DNA of 29,182 bases from Methanoregula sp. (GTDB lineage Archaea; Halobacteriota; Methanomicrobia; Methanomicrobiales; Methanospirillaceae). Below, one piece after another: positions 16,076-24,315 of the stretch (position 1 is its first letter; each line of letters starts with the position of its first letter). The notes below the pieces were generated by a model. The model ran no database searches, was not told where the DNA came from, and saw only the letters and a list, made by a program, of their open reading frames with translations. The position numbers and the translations under genes are program-made. The stretch lies in NCBI GenBank assembly GCA_023228295.1, contig JALOBP010000032.1, forward strand, positions 1 to 29,182. The letters are read 5' to 3'.

Positions 16076-17034
16076 CTCCTCCGCCCCCTCAGGTGCGCAA
16101 TCACGGCAAGGGAACCGATCGCGACAAGGACGAGCGGGGCTGCAAAGCCAGGGGATCGTGTAGGCACCGGGTAGGGTGCCTGGGACATCATAACAGACCC
16201 GGATTCCGGGACGAACTTCGAGGTCTCGATCTGCTTTGTCACGAACTCGGTGTCCTTGTCAACCTGCATGCCAGGCCGGAGCCGGACATAGCCTTCGCCC
16301 CGCTTGACGATAGTGTCGTTCTTCCAGACCAGCACCTCAACCACATAATTATACTGATCGGGAACCGATAGCGTGACCGTTGACACGCGTGTTGCATCCG
16401 GACGGATGCCTGCAACCGATACCCGCTCCTTATCGGCGAGCAGCCGGGCGTCCTCCTCTTTTGCCTTGACTTCAATATCGAACGGATCACTGGGCAGAGC
16501 GCCATCGTTGGTGAAGTAAATATCGGTCTGGATCTCTACCCGGTCGCTGGTTACCTTCGTTACCAGGAAATCAATATCAGTGATGGAAAGACCGGTCTGC
16601 TGCGTATCGGGTGTCAGCCGTTCGAGATTGTACACGGTCATCTCCCCCTGGCCCTTGCGCTGGCCATTCTCAAAGACCGTGCTGACAAGCCGGTAGGATC
16701 CCTTCCGCGGGAGAACGATGCTCTGCGAGACCGATCCTGACCCGCGGATGCCGAGGAACCCGGCATCATTCGTAACCTCAGCTGCCACAAGGCCGCTGCC
16801 GGTATCGTAGGCTTTCAGCTGGACGCGGGAGATCCCTGAGGAGACCCCGTAATAGTTCTGGAGATCGGTGGTCACGTTCAGGGTGACTTCACCTCCTGTC
16901 ACTTTCTCGGCTCCTACCGTAATACCGGTGACAGAGACCGAACTGTCCTTGAGACAGCCGGCACCCGCCACAAGCATACAAAGGAAGAGCAGCATAATGA
17001 CCGGCCATGCAACCGATGCGAATCGTGAGCTCAT
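16072..17034 (-). CDS. Exported lipoprotein-like protein with PGF-type C-terminal sorting signal
   Basis: The ATG at 17034 gives 320 residues; an in-frame TTG at 17043 is possible but less likely. The N-terminus has a hydrophobic stretch ending LVAGAGC, a lipobox with Cys27. The body is beta-rich (TGITVGAEKVTGGEVTLNV and similar strands), like adhesion or immunoglobulin-type modules. The C-terminus has SPGF followed by a hydrophobic helix and RGRRR, which matches PGF-CTERM signals processed by archaeosortase. Having both a lipid-attachment site and a sorting tail is unusual. This is the first gene of the four-gene envelope operon and has its own TATA box. Confidence 0.75.
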   Translation of the reverse strand: MSSRFASVAWPVIMLLFLCMLVAGAGCLKDSSVSVTGITVGAEKVTGGEVTLNVTTDLQNYYGVSSGISRVQLKAYDTGSGLVAAEVTNDAGFLGIRGSGSVSQSIVLPRKGSYRLVSTVFENGQRKGQGEMTVYNLERLTPDTQQTGLSITDIDFLVTKVTSDRVEIQTDIYFTNDGALPSDPFDIEVKAKEEDARLLADKERVSVAGIRPDATRVSTVTLSVPDQYNYVVEVLVWKNDTIVKRGEGYVRLRPGMQVDKDTEFVTKQIETSKFVPESGSVMMSQAPYPVPTRSPGFAAPLVLVAIGSLAVIAHLRGRRR

Positions 17035-17072
17035 TGGTATCAATCCATGAATTGTATGTTGTTTATTTTATT

Positions 17073-17087
17073 ATTGTATAAATAAGG
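17073..17087 (-). promoter_or_regulatory. TATA box of the envelope operon
   Basis: On the minus strand TTATTTATACAATAA is centred near 17080. The expected start is near 17054, about 20 bases before the ATG at 17034. Confidence 0.55.
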
Positions 17088-17256
17088 TTGCGATTTACAA
17101 TTTTACGTAGTAAACCATTCAGGGACAGCATACCCCCGGGATCAACCGGATCCATTCACAACGGGATCGCGCACCCGGGTATTAAAAACGGATTCGTATT
17201 CCACCCCGCAGAAGAGACTACGCAGTCAGGGTTGTGATGAGGTGCTGATTGCAGGA

Positions 17257-17282
17257 TTAAAAAGAAAAACCGGATTAAAAAA
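17257..17282 (-). terminator. Repeated T-run terminator
   Basis: Read on the minus strand, two CCGGTTTTT-type elements and a further T5 run follow the stop of the basic disordered protein gene. Confidence 0.5.
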
Positions 17283-17296
17283 CCGGCTCGGAAGTA

Positions 17297-17653
17297 TCAC
17301 TCACAATAGGGATCGTTTTCCCATTCATCGATGATCTTTTTAGGCGGCCTGCTGCCGCGGTGGTGGTGCCGGTTCTGTGAGGAGGAGCGGTCGTTTTCGG
17401 TCTCTTCCTCATCGGTATCTGAACCGGCTTCTTTTTGCTGGGGCGGGCGCTGTTGCGGGGGCCGTGGGGCCTGCTGGTCGTGGCGCTGGGGATCGCGCCT
17501 GCTGCCGTGGTGACGGGGGCGGTCACGCCGGTCGTTCCGGCGCTGCCCCTGACCCTGTCGCTCCTGCGGACTCTTCTGGCCTTCCGGGGCCGGAGCAGTA
17601 CCTGGGGCGGGCTGCCCCCCCTGTGCCGGCGGTTGCTGGTTCTCTTCTGCCAT
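17297..17653 (-). CDS. Disordered Pro/Gln/Arg-rich protein with conserved-looking acidic tail
   Basis: From the ATG at 17653 this is 118 residues. Almost all of it is low complexity: Pro/Gln/Gly first, then Arg/Asp/His (RRNDRRDRPRHHG), Pro/Gln again, then an acidic patch (DTDEEETEND) and a His run. Only the last 15 residues (KKIIDEWENDPYCE) look ordered. A longer frame to 17749 exists, but a TATA-like CTTATTTC near 17690 fits the 17653 start, as does the onset of typical sequence at MAEENQ. Such proteins often bind nucleic acid; that is only a suggestion. It is divergent from the ligase gene. Confidence 0.65.
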   Translation of the reverse strand: MAEENQQPPAQGGQPAPGTAPAPEGQKSPQERQGQGQRRNDRRDRPRHHGSRRDPQRHDQQAPRPPQQRPPQQKEAGSDTDEEETENDRSSSQNRHHHRGSRPPKKIIDEWENDPYCE

Positions 17654-17746
17654 ATCTGTCAGACTGATCAATCGGGCGGAGGACAGAAATAAGTTGGCAT
17701 AAAGGGAGTTCCGGGCGGGACATGCCCGGGCGGCACGGAAAATGAA

Positions 17747-17757
17747 CACTCTTATAC
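17747..17757 (+). promoter_or_regulatory. TATA box of the AMP-dependent ligase gene
   Basis: TCTTATACAT is centred near 17752, placing the start near 17778. That leaves a leader of about 20 bases containing GGTG just before the ATG at 17801. Confidence 0.5.
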
Positions 17758-17800
17758 ATCAACGTCCAAACCTGTAGCAATTTACAATAGCCGGTGCCCC

Positions 17801-19342
17801 ATGTCCAACGTCACAACCCTTCTCGATTCAAAGAGTGTTCCGGAAGCAAAAGCCGCTCTCATCTGCCCCACGCAGAACGAGACCTACAGTTACAAACGGC
17901 TCCGGGAGGAGATGAACCGGATCGGACTCGGCTTAAAGAACCTTGGCGTGAAATGTGGCGACCGGGTCTGTATCTATCTTGACAGTTCACCGGAGTATCT
18001 CATCAGTTATTTTGCTATCTGGCGGATCGGGGCGGTGGCTGTGCCGACCAACATCGTGTACCGCGGTACCGAGCTGCTCCACGTCATCAATGATGCCGGC
18101 GCCAGTACGGTTATCACGGACAGGAACGGGGCAGAAGTCATAGCCGGTATCCGCAGGGATATCCCCGGGGTTTCCCATATTATCTGCGTTGGTGGATCCT
18201 GCGGGGACATGGTGGCATGGGAATCGTTCCCGCCGGCTCCAGAAATGATGCGGGCCGAGAACTGCTCGATCGAGGACCTCTGCCATATCCAGTACACGGC
18301 CGGCACCACCGGGAAACCGAAAGGGGCCATGCTCACCCACGGCAACTGGATGACCGCCCTCGACACCGAGCGCGATGCCCTCCGCATCCAGCCCGAGGAT
18401 GTCTATCTCGGCATCTACCCGATGGGGCATGTCGGGCTCTCGTGGGGGCTTGCCGTGATTCGATCCGGCGGCACATACGTGATGATGGAGCGTTTTGAAC
18501 TGGACAGGTACATCGCCCTTGCCGGGCAGTACAACGTCACCATCCTTGCCGGGATGCCGCCGGTCATCCACTCCCTCAACCACGCCCCGCCCAATACCAA
18601 CGAGCACCTGAAACAGGCCCGGGTTATAATATCCGGCGGGGGCCAGCTCCTCCCGGTGGTCTGGGAGGCATTCGACCAGCGCTTCCATATCCCTGTTGCC
18701 AATTCCTACGGGCTTTCCGAAACGATCGTCATCGGATCGGGTACGACAACGCTTCCAGGCTACCCGCACCTGACGAAAAACTACCAGAGCGTGGGAGTGG
18801 CAGTCGGATACACTGAGATGAAGATCGTGGATCCCGGAAACCCGGAACATGAGATCCCCTTTGGCGAGCCAGGAGAGATCGCCCTCCGTGGCCCGGCCAT
18901 AGCGAAAGGCTACTGGAATCTTCCCGGTCCAACCCGTGACGTGTTCCGACAGGACGGTTGGTTCCTTACGGGAGATATCGGGGTCCTTGATACGGAGGGG
19001 ATTCTCTGTCTCACTGATCGGAAGAAGGACATGATCATCATGTCCGGCTGGAAGATCTATCCTACAGAAGTCGAGAACATCCTCATCCAGCACCCCGCCA
19101 TTGCAGATATCGCTGTCTTCGGCGTCCCGGACGAGCGGAAAGGTGAGTACCCGGCTGCCGCGGTTATTCTCAAAGCTGGTGCAGTGCTATCTGAGGATGA
19201 ACTTTTTGCATGGTGCAGGGATCGCTTGGCAGGCTACAAGATCCCGCGGAGGATGATTGTAACAGACTCGTTGCCCCGGGTCCATGGCTGGAAACTGCTG
19301 AGGAGGGATCTCCGGGAAAAGTTCGGCGGATCTGCCACCTAA
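17801..19342 (+). CDS. AMP-dependent acyl-CoA synthetase/ligase (ANL superfamily)
   Basis: This 513-residue enzyme has all the ANL core motifs: the P-loop YTAGTTGKPKG (165-175), NSYGLSET in the middle, GWFLTGDIG, and the hinge DRKKDMIIMSGWKIYP. The C-terminal catalytic lysine lies in HGWKLLRR (Lys498). The usual residues before that Lys are TGK or SGK; here they are GWK. The family activates carboxylic acids with ATP and transfers them to CoA. Methanogens use such enzymes for acetate, fatty or aryl acids; the substrate cannot be read from the sequence. The two KaiC-like genes follow on the same strand, the first 92 bases downstream with its own TATA-like CTTTTATCTC. Confidence 0.9.
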   Translation: MSNVTTLLDSKSVPEAKAALICPTQNETYSYKRLREEMNRIGLGLKNLGVKCGDRVCIYLDSSPEYLISYFAIWRIGAVAVPTNIVYRGTELLHVINDAGASTVITDRNGAEVIAGIRRDIPGVSHIICVGGSCGDMVAWESFPPAPEMMRAENCSIEDLCHIQYTAGTTGKPKGAMLTHGNWMTALDTERDALRIQPEDVYLGIYPMGHVGLSWGLAVIRSGGTYVMMERFELDRYIALAGQYNVTILAGMPPVIHSLNHAPPNTNEHLKQARVIISGGGQLLPVVWEAFDQRFHIPVANSYGLSETIVIGSGTTTLPGYPHLTKNYQSVGVAVGYTEMKIVDPGNPEHEIPFGEPGEIALRGPAIAKGYWNLPGPTRDVFRQDGWFLTGDIGVLDTEGILCLTDRKKDMIIMSGWKIYPTEVENILIQHPAIADIAVFGVPDERKGEYPAAAVILKAGAVLSEDELFAWCRDRLAGYKIPRRMIVTDSLPRVHGWKLLRRDLREKFGGSAT

Positions 19343-19434
19343 TCCAATTTGGCGGGATATTCTGCGACAAAACCCCCATATGGTTCGGAAGCCTTTTATC
19401 TCACCAAAAAATAATATTGCGTTGACACGAACTC

Positions 19435-20061
19435 ATGGCCGATACACGTAGTTTCATTCAGGATATCTCTGTCGGGGGGAAGACGAAGAAGCGGACAACC
19501 GGCATCGTAGGTCTCAACCTGCTTCTGGACGGCGGATTCCCCGAGGGCACCCTTATCATGATCTACGGGACGCCGGTAGCAGGTCTTGACCTTGCCACCA
19601 TGCAGTTCTGGAAAGCGGAAGGGGGAGAGGAGGGCACCTACTTCATGAACGATGGCGACGTGGAAGTCGGGATGGTCGATGCCATGGATCTTCACCCCGG
19701 GATGTATGGCACCCAGATGGCCGGCAGCAGGATTATTGTGGACTCGCTCTCCACACTCATCGTCAAGTACGGCGTGGAGGAATCCCTCAAATTCCTCCGG
19801 CAGACCCGTGAGGAGATGAAGAAACGCGGGGCAAATCTCATGTTCGTGGTTTACACCGGCATCCATTCCGAGATGGAAATGACGAGGATCATGCGTATGG
19901 CAGATGTGGTCATCGAGTTCAAGACCACGGTCCAGCAGTCCGAGATCGAACGGACCCTCGCCGTCCAGAAGATCAAGGATGCGGCAGCACCCCAGCGCCT
20001 GCTGCCGTTTATTATCACCGCAAATGGCATCGAGGCCTCGACCACCCAGCGTGTGGTTTGA
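19435..20061 (+). CDS. KaiC/RadA-like protein with altered P-loop (paralogue 1)
   Basis: This 208-residue protein has the RecA-fold frame of KaiC/RAD55 proteins: TTGIVGLNLLLDGGFPEGTL, a Walker B-like strand RIIVDSLS (99-106), and the family C-terminal part with RTLAVQKIK and PFIITANGIE. Where Walker A should be it has GTPVAGLDLA (45-54), so the usual Lys-Thr is Leu-Asp. It should not bind ATP in the normal way. The second paralogue 450 bases downstream has the same change, so it is a kept feature and not decay. Some family members act as regulators; the role here is unknown. The start has a TATA-like box near 19395. Confidence 0.85.
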   Translation: MADTRSFIQDISVGGKTKKRTTGIVGLNLLLDGGFPEGTLIMIYGTPVAGLDLATMQFWKAEGGEEGTYFMNDGDVEVGMVDAMDLHPGMYGTQMAGSRIIVDSLSTLIVKYGVEESLKFLRQTREEMKKRGANLMFVVYTGIHSEMEMTRIMRMADVVIEFKTTVQQSEIERTLAVQKIKDAAAPQRLLPFIITANGIEASTTQRVV

Positions 20062-20062
20062 T

Positions 20063-20089
20063 CGGGCCTGAATAAAACCCGGTTTTTTT
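20063..20089 (+). terminator. Hairpin plus T7 terminator
   Basis: CGGG (20063-20066) pairs with CCCG (20078-20081) and is followed by GTTTTTTT, directly after the stop of the first KaiC-like gene. Confidence 0.6.
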
Positions 20090-20514
20090 AATTCCACGCA
20101 CTTCTGCGTGATTTTTGTTGTGCACCACAATAGGGGAATTTTCGTACGGTTTTCTTATTTCCATTACCATTTCACCCTGAAAAGGAATTCGAGTGTACAA
20201 AGGTGTTTTTAAAATTCGGTTTATTTATATAGCAGTAATTGCACAAAAAAATTTATACGCAAGGTTTATCCAAGCACCATCCCCATGTTGTATTATAGCA
20301 TACATAAAATACAGGAATATTTCCCGCAGGCACTGGGTTCCCAACCGGCATTTATTTAACGGTAATACAGGAAACCGCCACCCGGTTCTGGGAGCGTGAT
20401 CAGGTTATTGTCATGCAGGACGTCAGATGTCGTCCGCTTGTGTTTTTGTGTGAAGGAATTCCGGAGATTGATACCATCCTTATCATACTCGCACTGATCT
20501 GTCTCATCGCGGTC
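20090..20514. other. Spacer between the KaiC-like paralogues with several TATA-like boxes
   Basis: The AT-rich stretch holds TTTATTTATATAG (from 20219), TTTATAC (20255) and TTTATTTAA (20350), plus a repeated ATACAGGAA at about 20309 and 20366. No gene is supported apart from a possible upstream extension of the next frame to 20413. A TATA-like CTTATCATA at 20478-20486 fits a nearly leaderless start at 20515. Confidence 0.4.
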
Positions 20515-21126
20515 ATGGAAGCTGCCAGCACGCCGGCAGTCACCTGCGGAGTACGGAAACGGGCAACCGGAATCGTCGGCCTGAACCTTCTTCTGGATGG
20601 CGGTTTTCCGGAGGGCACGCTCATAATGGTTCACGGTACCGCCGTAGCAGGGGTTGACCTTGCTGCCCAGCATTTCTGCAACTGCAGCGAGGATGAGACC
20701 GGCACGTACATTACCCCAGAGGAGATGATCGAAGAGGCCGGTCCGCAGGCAAGGATGAATCCAGCGATTCTCCTCGAGCAGATGAAGGGGAACAGGATCG
20801 TTGTGGATTCGCTCTCAGCAATCATCCAGCAGTACGGTATCGAGCAGACACTCTTCCTTTTAAGTCTCGTCAAGGAGGAGGTAAAAAAGAATAATGCGAA
20901 CCTGATGTTCATCGTGTACTCCGGTGTCCACACACCAATGGAGATGACCCGGGTCATGCGGGTTGCAGATGTGGTAATCGAGTTCAAGACGCAGGTCCAA
21001 CAGTCCGAGATCGCACGGACACTGGCCGTCCAGAAGATTAAGGGTAGTGCCGTGCCCCATCGCCTGCTACCTTTTATCATCACCGATCATGGGATCGAGG
21101 CAGCAACAACATCAAGGGTTGTGTAA
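20515..21126 (+). CDS. KaiC/RadA-like protein with altered P-loop (paralogue 2)
   Basis: From the ATG at 20515 this is 203 residues, colinear with paralogue 1. It has ATGIVGLNLLLDGGFPEGTL, then GTAVAGVDLA in place of Walker A (41-50), RIVVDSLSA as Walker B, and a nearly identical C-terminal half including VVIEFK, RTLAVQKIKG and LLPFIIT. Both copies end in RVV. The frame is open upstream to an ATG at 20413, which would add 34 residues with a hydrophobic stretch (ILIILALICLIAVM). A TATA-like box at 20478-20486 favours the shorter form, but a membrane-tethered longer form cannot be excluded. The pair is an old tandem duplication. Confidence 0.85.
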   Translation: MEAASTPAVTCGVRKRATGIVGLNLLLDGGFPEGTLIMVHGTAVAGVDLAAQHFCNCSEDETGTYITPEEMIEEAGPQARMNPAILLEQMKGNRIVVDSLSAIIQQYGIEQTLFLLSLVKEEVKKNNANLMFIVYSGVHTPMEMTRVMRVADVVIEFKTQVQQSEIARTLAVQKIKGSAVPHRLLPFIITDHGIEAATTSRVV

Positions 21127-21157
21127 AATTCACCCGGGCAAAAATTTTTAAAAATTC

Positions 21158-21949
21158 TTATTTTTTCTCAAAACAATCCCTGCAGGTCCATTTTTTCCTG
21201 ACAAGTCCCATCAAGCGGATGCAACTGCTGCACCCTTCCAACCCGCAGTGATCGCAGGTCCGCTGCTCGCTTGCCGGGACGACTTTCCCGCAGTGGGGGC
21301 ATTGAACTGACACTCCCCCTCCCCCGTCCCATGATTCCGAAGAATCATCTTCCGACAGGGTTTCCATTCCCGGGTTTCGGGCATTAGGCGGGGTTGTAAG
21401 GGCGCTATAGAGGGCGAACTGAACCGCACACATCTCGCATATCATTCTCCAGGACAAATTCCCGAGGATCAGGACCATGATCCAGAAGACCGGTATTTCG
21501 GAGAGGAGATCCACCGATGCTGTTTTTTCCTCCGCATCTGTTGATGTTTTCGCGGATGTATCCTTCTGTGCAAGGTCCGCAGTAATCCCGGTGAATACAA
21601 TCAGGAGAATGGCGATAACACCAAGCCAGTAGATCGGTTTGATGGAATCCCGCCCGATGAGCCGTTTGAATGGCAATGGTTTTGCGGGAACTGCCGCCAT
21701 CTCCCGTACCGACCGATATTGCGGGACCCGGGCGGTACTGCGGAGAACAGGGGTGGGCGGTTCAGGAGGGGCATAGGGTTCTGCCGGAGCCGGGGCCACA
21801 GGGGCCGTGGGCGTGTTGGCCAAGCGGGGCATGGTCCGCACGACCACGGTCTTCTTCTGATCTTCCGGGAATGGTGACCCGCACTTATTACAGAACTGAG
21901 ACTGTTCATCGATAGCCGGGCGGCCGCAGTTGGGACAGATTCGCGCCAT
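21158..21949 (-). CDS. Membrane protein with N- and C-terminal zinc ribbons
   Basis: This 263-residue protein starts with a zinc ribbon (Cys5, Cys8, Cys20, Cys23), then a Pro/Ala-rich linker. Two membrane helices follow, near residues 107-127 and 152-172, with a Lys/Glu/Thr-rich loop between. The C-terminal part has several metal-binding pairs (CPHCGK, CDHCG, CSSC, CRDC), like a double zinc ribbon. Both ends should be cytoplasmic. The function is unknown. It converges with paralogue 2 across a 31-base AT-rich spacer (21127-21157) that probably stops transcription from both sides. Confidence 0.75.
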   Translation of the reverse strand: MARICPNCGRPAIDEQSQFCNKCGSPFPEDQKKTVVVRTMPRLANTPTAPVAPAPAEPYAPPEPPTPVLRSTARVPQYRSVREMAAVPAKPLPFKRLIGRDSIKPIYWLGVIAILLIVFTGITADLAQKDTSAKTSTDAEEKTASVDLLSEIPVFWIMVLILGNLSWRMICEMCAVQFALYSALTTPPNARNPGMETLSEDDSSESWDGGGGVSVQCPHCGKVVPASEQRTCDHCGLEGCSSCIRLMGLVRKKWTCRDCFEKK

Positions 21950-22061
21950 AAACTCTCATTGAATAATGGTTGCGTAATGAATCAATAAGTTACTGATCCG
22001 GCTCAATACCGCACCAGCGTGATAATGCAGAAGAGCAACTGAAAAATGGTATTCTACCGGA

Positions 22062-22967
22062 TTACAGTGCAATCCGGACTTCCTTTGCCGCATCGCACAT
22101 GTTCTTGAGTTTCCAGTAGGCCGACTCCCGGCTCCGCATCCGCATCCCGCAGTCCGGGTCGATCAATAGGATCTTCGGGTCGAAATATTCCACGCCTTTC
22201 TGTATCCGCTTCTTGATCTCCTGCACGGTCTCGACCTCCTCAATAGAAGAGTCAACGCAGCCGTACCCGAGCATCTTGCCATCAAGGTCACGGCGGGAGA
22301 GGATATCGAGGTTGTTAGCGTTCGTAGAGAATTCGAAGTCAAGCACGTTCACGTTGAACTTGAGGAGCTCGTCGAGTACATTCCCGAGGTTTCCACAGAC
22401 ATGCATGCAGATGGGGATATGGACAGAAGAGCCGATCATCTCCACAGCCTGTTTTGCAATTGCGAGGTCAGCGGTGCCGGTCGAGAGGATCGGTTCGTCG
22501 ATCTGGAGGAGTGTGACACCGGCGGCTTCAAGGCTCCGTGCCTCCACAACCAGGGCAGCCGCCAGATCGAGCGCCACCTCCTCCTTGTTGCGGTACATCG
22601 GCGTGCTGAGGTGAAGGCCGTGGGCAAGCGTGGTTGGGCCGGTGATGATCCCCTTTACTTTGGGGAACTTCGAGCGGGCGAATTTTGTGTCCCCTGCGGT
22701 TATCGCTCCTGCTGCCGGCTGGATCTTGCCAATAACTTCCTGCTCGCGGATGCCCGGGAGCTTGGAGGCGAAGGCGCCGATCATGTCCCCCCGTACCTGC
22801 CCGTCCGAGATGATATCGATGCCGGCACCGATTTGGTCGGAGACCGCGGTCTCGACAGCTCCTGCGAGCGGGTCGAAGAGGCTCTTGAGCCCTCCAGCTT
22901 TTACGACAGGATAACTGCCGACAACGGTCGTGGCCAGTACCTTATTGATAAAATATGCTTTAGACAT
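22062..22967 (-). CDS. Core methionine synthase (cobalamin-independent MetE C-terminal family)
   Basis: This 301-residue protein corresponds to the catalytic C-terminal barrel of MetE and lacks the N-terminal half. Likely zinc ligands are His189 and Cys191 (MHVCGN), Glu212 (DFEFS) and Cys273 (DPDCGM); IDEP at 156-159 and SDGQVRGD near 54-61 are also family motifs. Archaeal core enzymes transfer a methyl group to homocysteine to make methionine. They probably take it from a methylcorrinoid rather than folate, since methanogens use methanopterin. A TATA-like TTTAAAAC near 23000 gives a short leader to the ATG at 22967. aspS lies 55 bases upstream on the same strand. Confidence 0.85.
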   Translation of the reverse strand: MSKAYFINKVLATTVVGSYPVVKAGGLKSLFDPLAGAVETAVSDQIGAGIDIISDGQVRGDMIGAFASKLPGIREQEVIGKIQPAAGAITAGDTKFARSKFPKVKGIITGPTTLAHGLHLSTPMYRNKEEVALDLAAALVVEARSLEAAGVTLLQIDEPILSTGTADLAIAKQAVEMIGSSVHIPICMHVCGNLGNVLDELLKFNVNVLDFEFSTNANNLDILSRRDLDGKMLGYGCVDSSIEEVETVQEIKKRIQKGVEYFDPKILLIDPDCGMRMRSRESAYWKLKNMCDAAKEVRIAL

Positions 22968-22995
22968 GAATCAGGCCCCGTTCAGTATAGATCCT

Positions 22996-23004
22996 TGTTT
23001 TAAA
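22996..23004 (-). promoter_or_regulatory. TATA box of the methionine synthase gene
   Basis: CTTTAAAAC on the minus strand, centred near 23000, predicts a start near 22974, about 7 bases before the ATG. The gene can therefore be expressed apart from aspS. Confidence 0.5.
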
Positions 23005-23022
23005 GGCAAAAATAGTTCGTGG

Positions 23023-24315
23023 TCAGGGGACCAGCCGGTGCAGGTCCCGCGGAAAGAGAACGGCTTCCCGGACGTTTTGGAGACCGAGCATGGTCATGAC
23101 GAGCCGGTCGGCGCCAAGGCCCCAGCCGGCGTGCGGCGGCATACCATACCGGAACGGTTTGAGGTAGAACTCGAAACTCTCGGGATTGAGGCCTTTCTGT
23201 TTGATCTGCTGCACAAGCCGGTCGTACCGGTGTTCCCGCTGAGCCCCGCTCGAGAGCTCCATCCTCGGGTGCATCATGTCAAACGCCTTGCAGATCGAAG
23301 GATCATCCTCGTACTGCATCGCGTAGTAAGGCCGGATCTCAGATGGCCAGTCTACGATGAAATAGTGGCCGCCCATCTCGGCGCCGATCGCCCGCTCGGC
23401 AGCGGGGCTGACATCGTCACCGTACTTGATCGGGTCCTCAATCTTCTTTGCGGCAATCTCGATCGCTTCAGCATACGGGAGCCGCGGGAACGGGGCTTTT
23501 GGGACTGCGAAATCCTCAACTTCGATGTTGGCGAGCTGGACGCTGCATGTCTTGTTCACATACTCGTAGGTCTTCACGATGAGGTTCTCAAGGATACGCA
23601 TGACCTCGAGGTGGTCGGAGAACGAGACCTCGATATCGATGCTGGTTGCCTCGTTGAGGTGCTTTGTCGTGTTGTGTTCCTCGGCACGGAAGATCGGGCC
23701 GATCTCATACACCTTCTCGCAGCCCGCAGCCATCATCATCTGCTTATAGAGCTGCGGGCTCTGGTTGAGGAAAGCCTCTTTGTCGAAGTAGGCAATCGGG
23801 AAGAGCTCGGTGCCGCCCTCGGTTGCGGCAGCAACTATCTTGGGGGTGGTGATGGCAGTGAAACCCTCGTTGTGAAGGTACTCGTTGATGGCAAAGCACG
23901 CGGCGCTCCGGATCTCGAAGACGGCAGCAACGCGGGGGCGCCGGACATCGAGGAACCGGGCGTCAAGCCGGGTGTCGAGCTCGACCGGGACTTTCTCGGA
24001 GACATCGAGCGGGAGGGGCGTCTCGGCAAGGCTGATGATCTCGATGGATTCAGGCACGAGCTCGCGGCCGCCGGGTGCCTTGTCGATGGCCTTGACCGGG
24101 CCAATGACCCGGACAACCGATTCGCGGGAGACTGCCTTGACTGCGGCAAGGACCGCTTCGGAGACTTTCTTCTTCGGGATGGTCACCTGGATGATGCCGG
24201 TCCGGTCGCGGACGAGCATGAAGGCGAGACCGCCGAGGTCCCTGACCTCGTGGACCCAGCCGCAGACTTCCGCGTGGCCGCATTCCGGTGTGACGTTCTG
24301 TATGGGTATGCGCAT
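23023..24315 (-). CDS. aspS: Aspartyl-tRNA synthetase, probably non-discriminating (Asp/Asn)
   Basis: This 430-residue class II synthetase has an N-terminal OB-fold (1-100), motif 2 (YEIGPIFRAEEHN, Arg210) with the family HLNEATSIDIE following, and motif 3 near the C-terminus (GWGLGADRL, Arg404). Compared with the Thermococcus enzyme, where Trp26 and Lys85 restrict charging to tRNA-Asp, this protein has His22 in GWVHEVRD and Pro81 in KAPGG. The same offset of four residues holds at both sites, and these are the non-discriminating residues. It probably also makes Asp-tRNA-Asn for later amidation. The start at 24315 gives a normal N-terminus. Confidence 0.93.
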   Translation of the reverse strand: MRIPIQNVTPECGHAEVCGWVHEVRDLGGLAFMLVRDRTGIIQVTIPKKKVSEAVLAAVKAVSRESVVRVIGPVKAIDKAPGGRELVPESIEIISLAETPLPLDVSEKVPVELDTRLDARFLDVRRPRVAAVFEIRSAACFAINEYLHNEGFTAITTPKIVAAATEGGTELFPIAYFDKEAFLNQSPQLYKQMMMAAGCEKVYEIGPIFRAEEHNTTKHLNEATSIDIEVSFSDHLEVMRILENLIVKTYEYVNKTCSVQLANIEVEDFAVPKAPFPRLPYAEAIEIAAKKIEDPIKYGDDVSPAAERAIGAEMGGHYFIVDWPSEIRPYYAMQYEDDPSICKAFDMMHPRMELSSGAQREHRYDRLVQQIKQKGLNPESFEFYLKPFRYGMPPHAGWGLGADRLVMTMLGLQNVREAVLFPRDLHRLVP

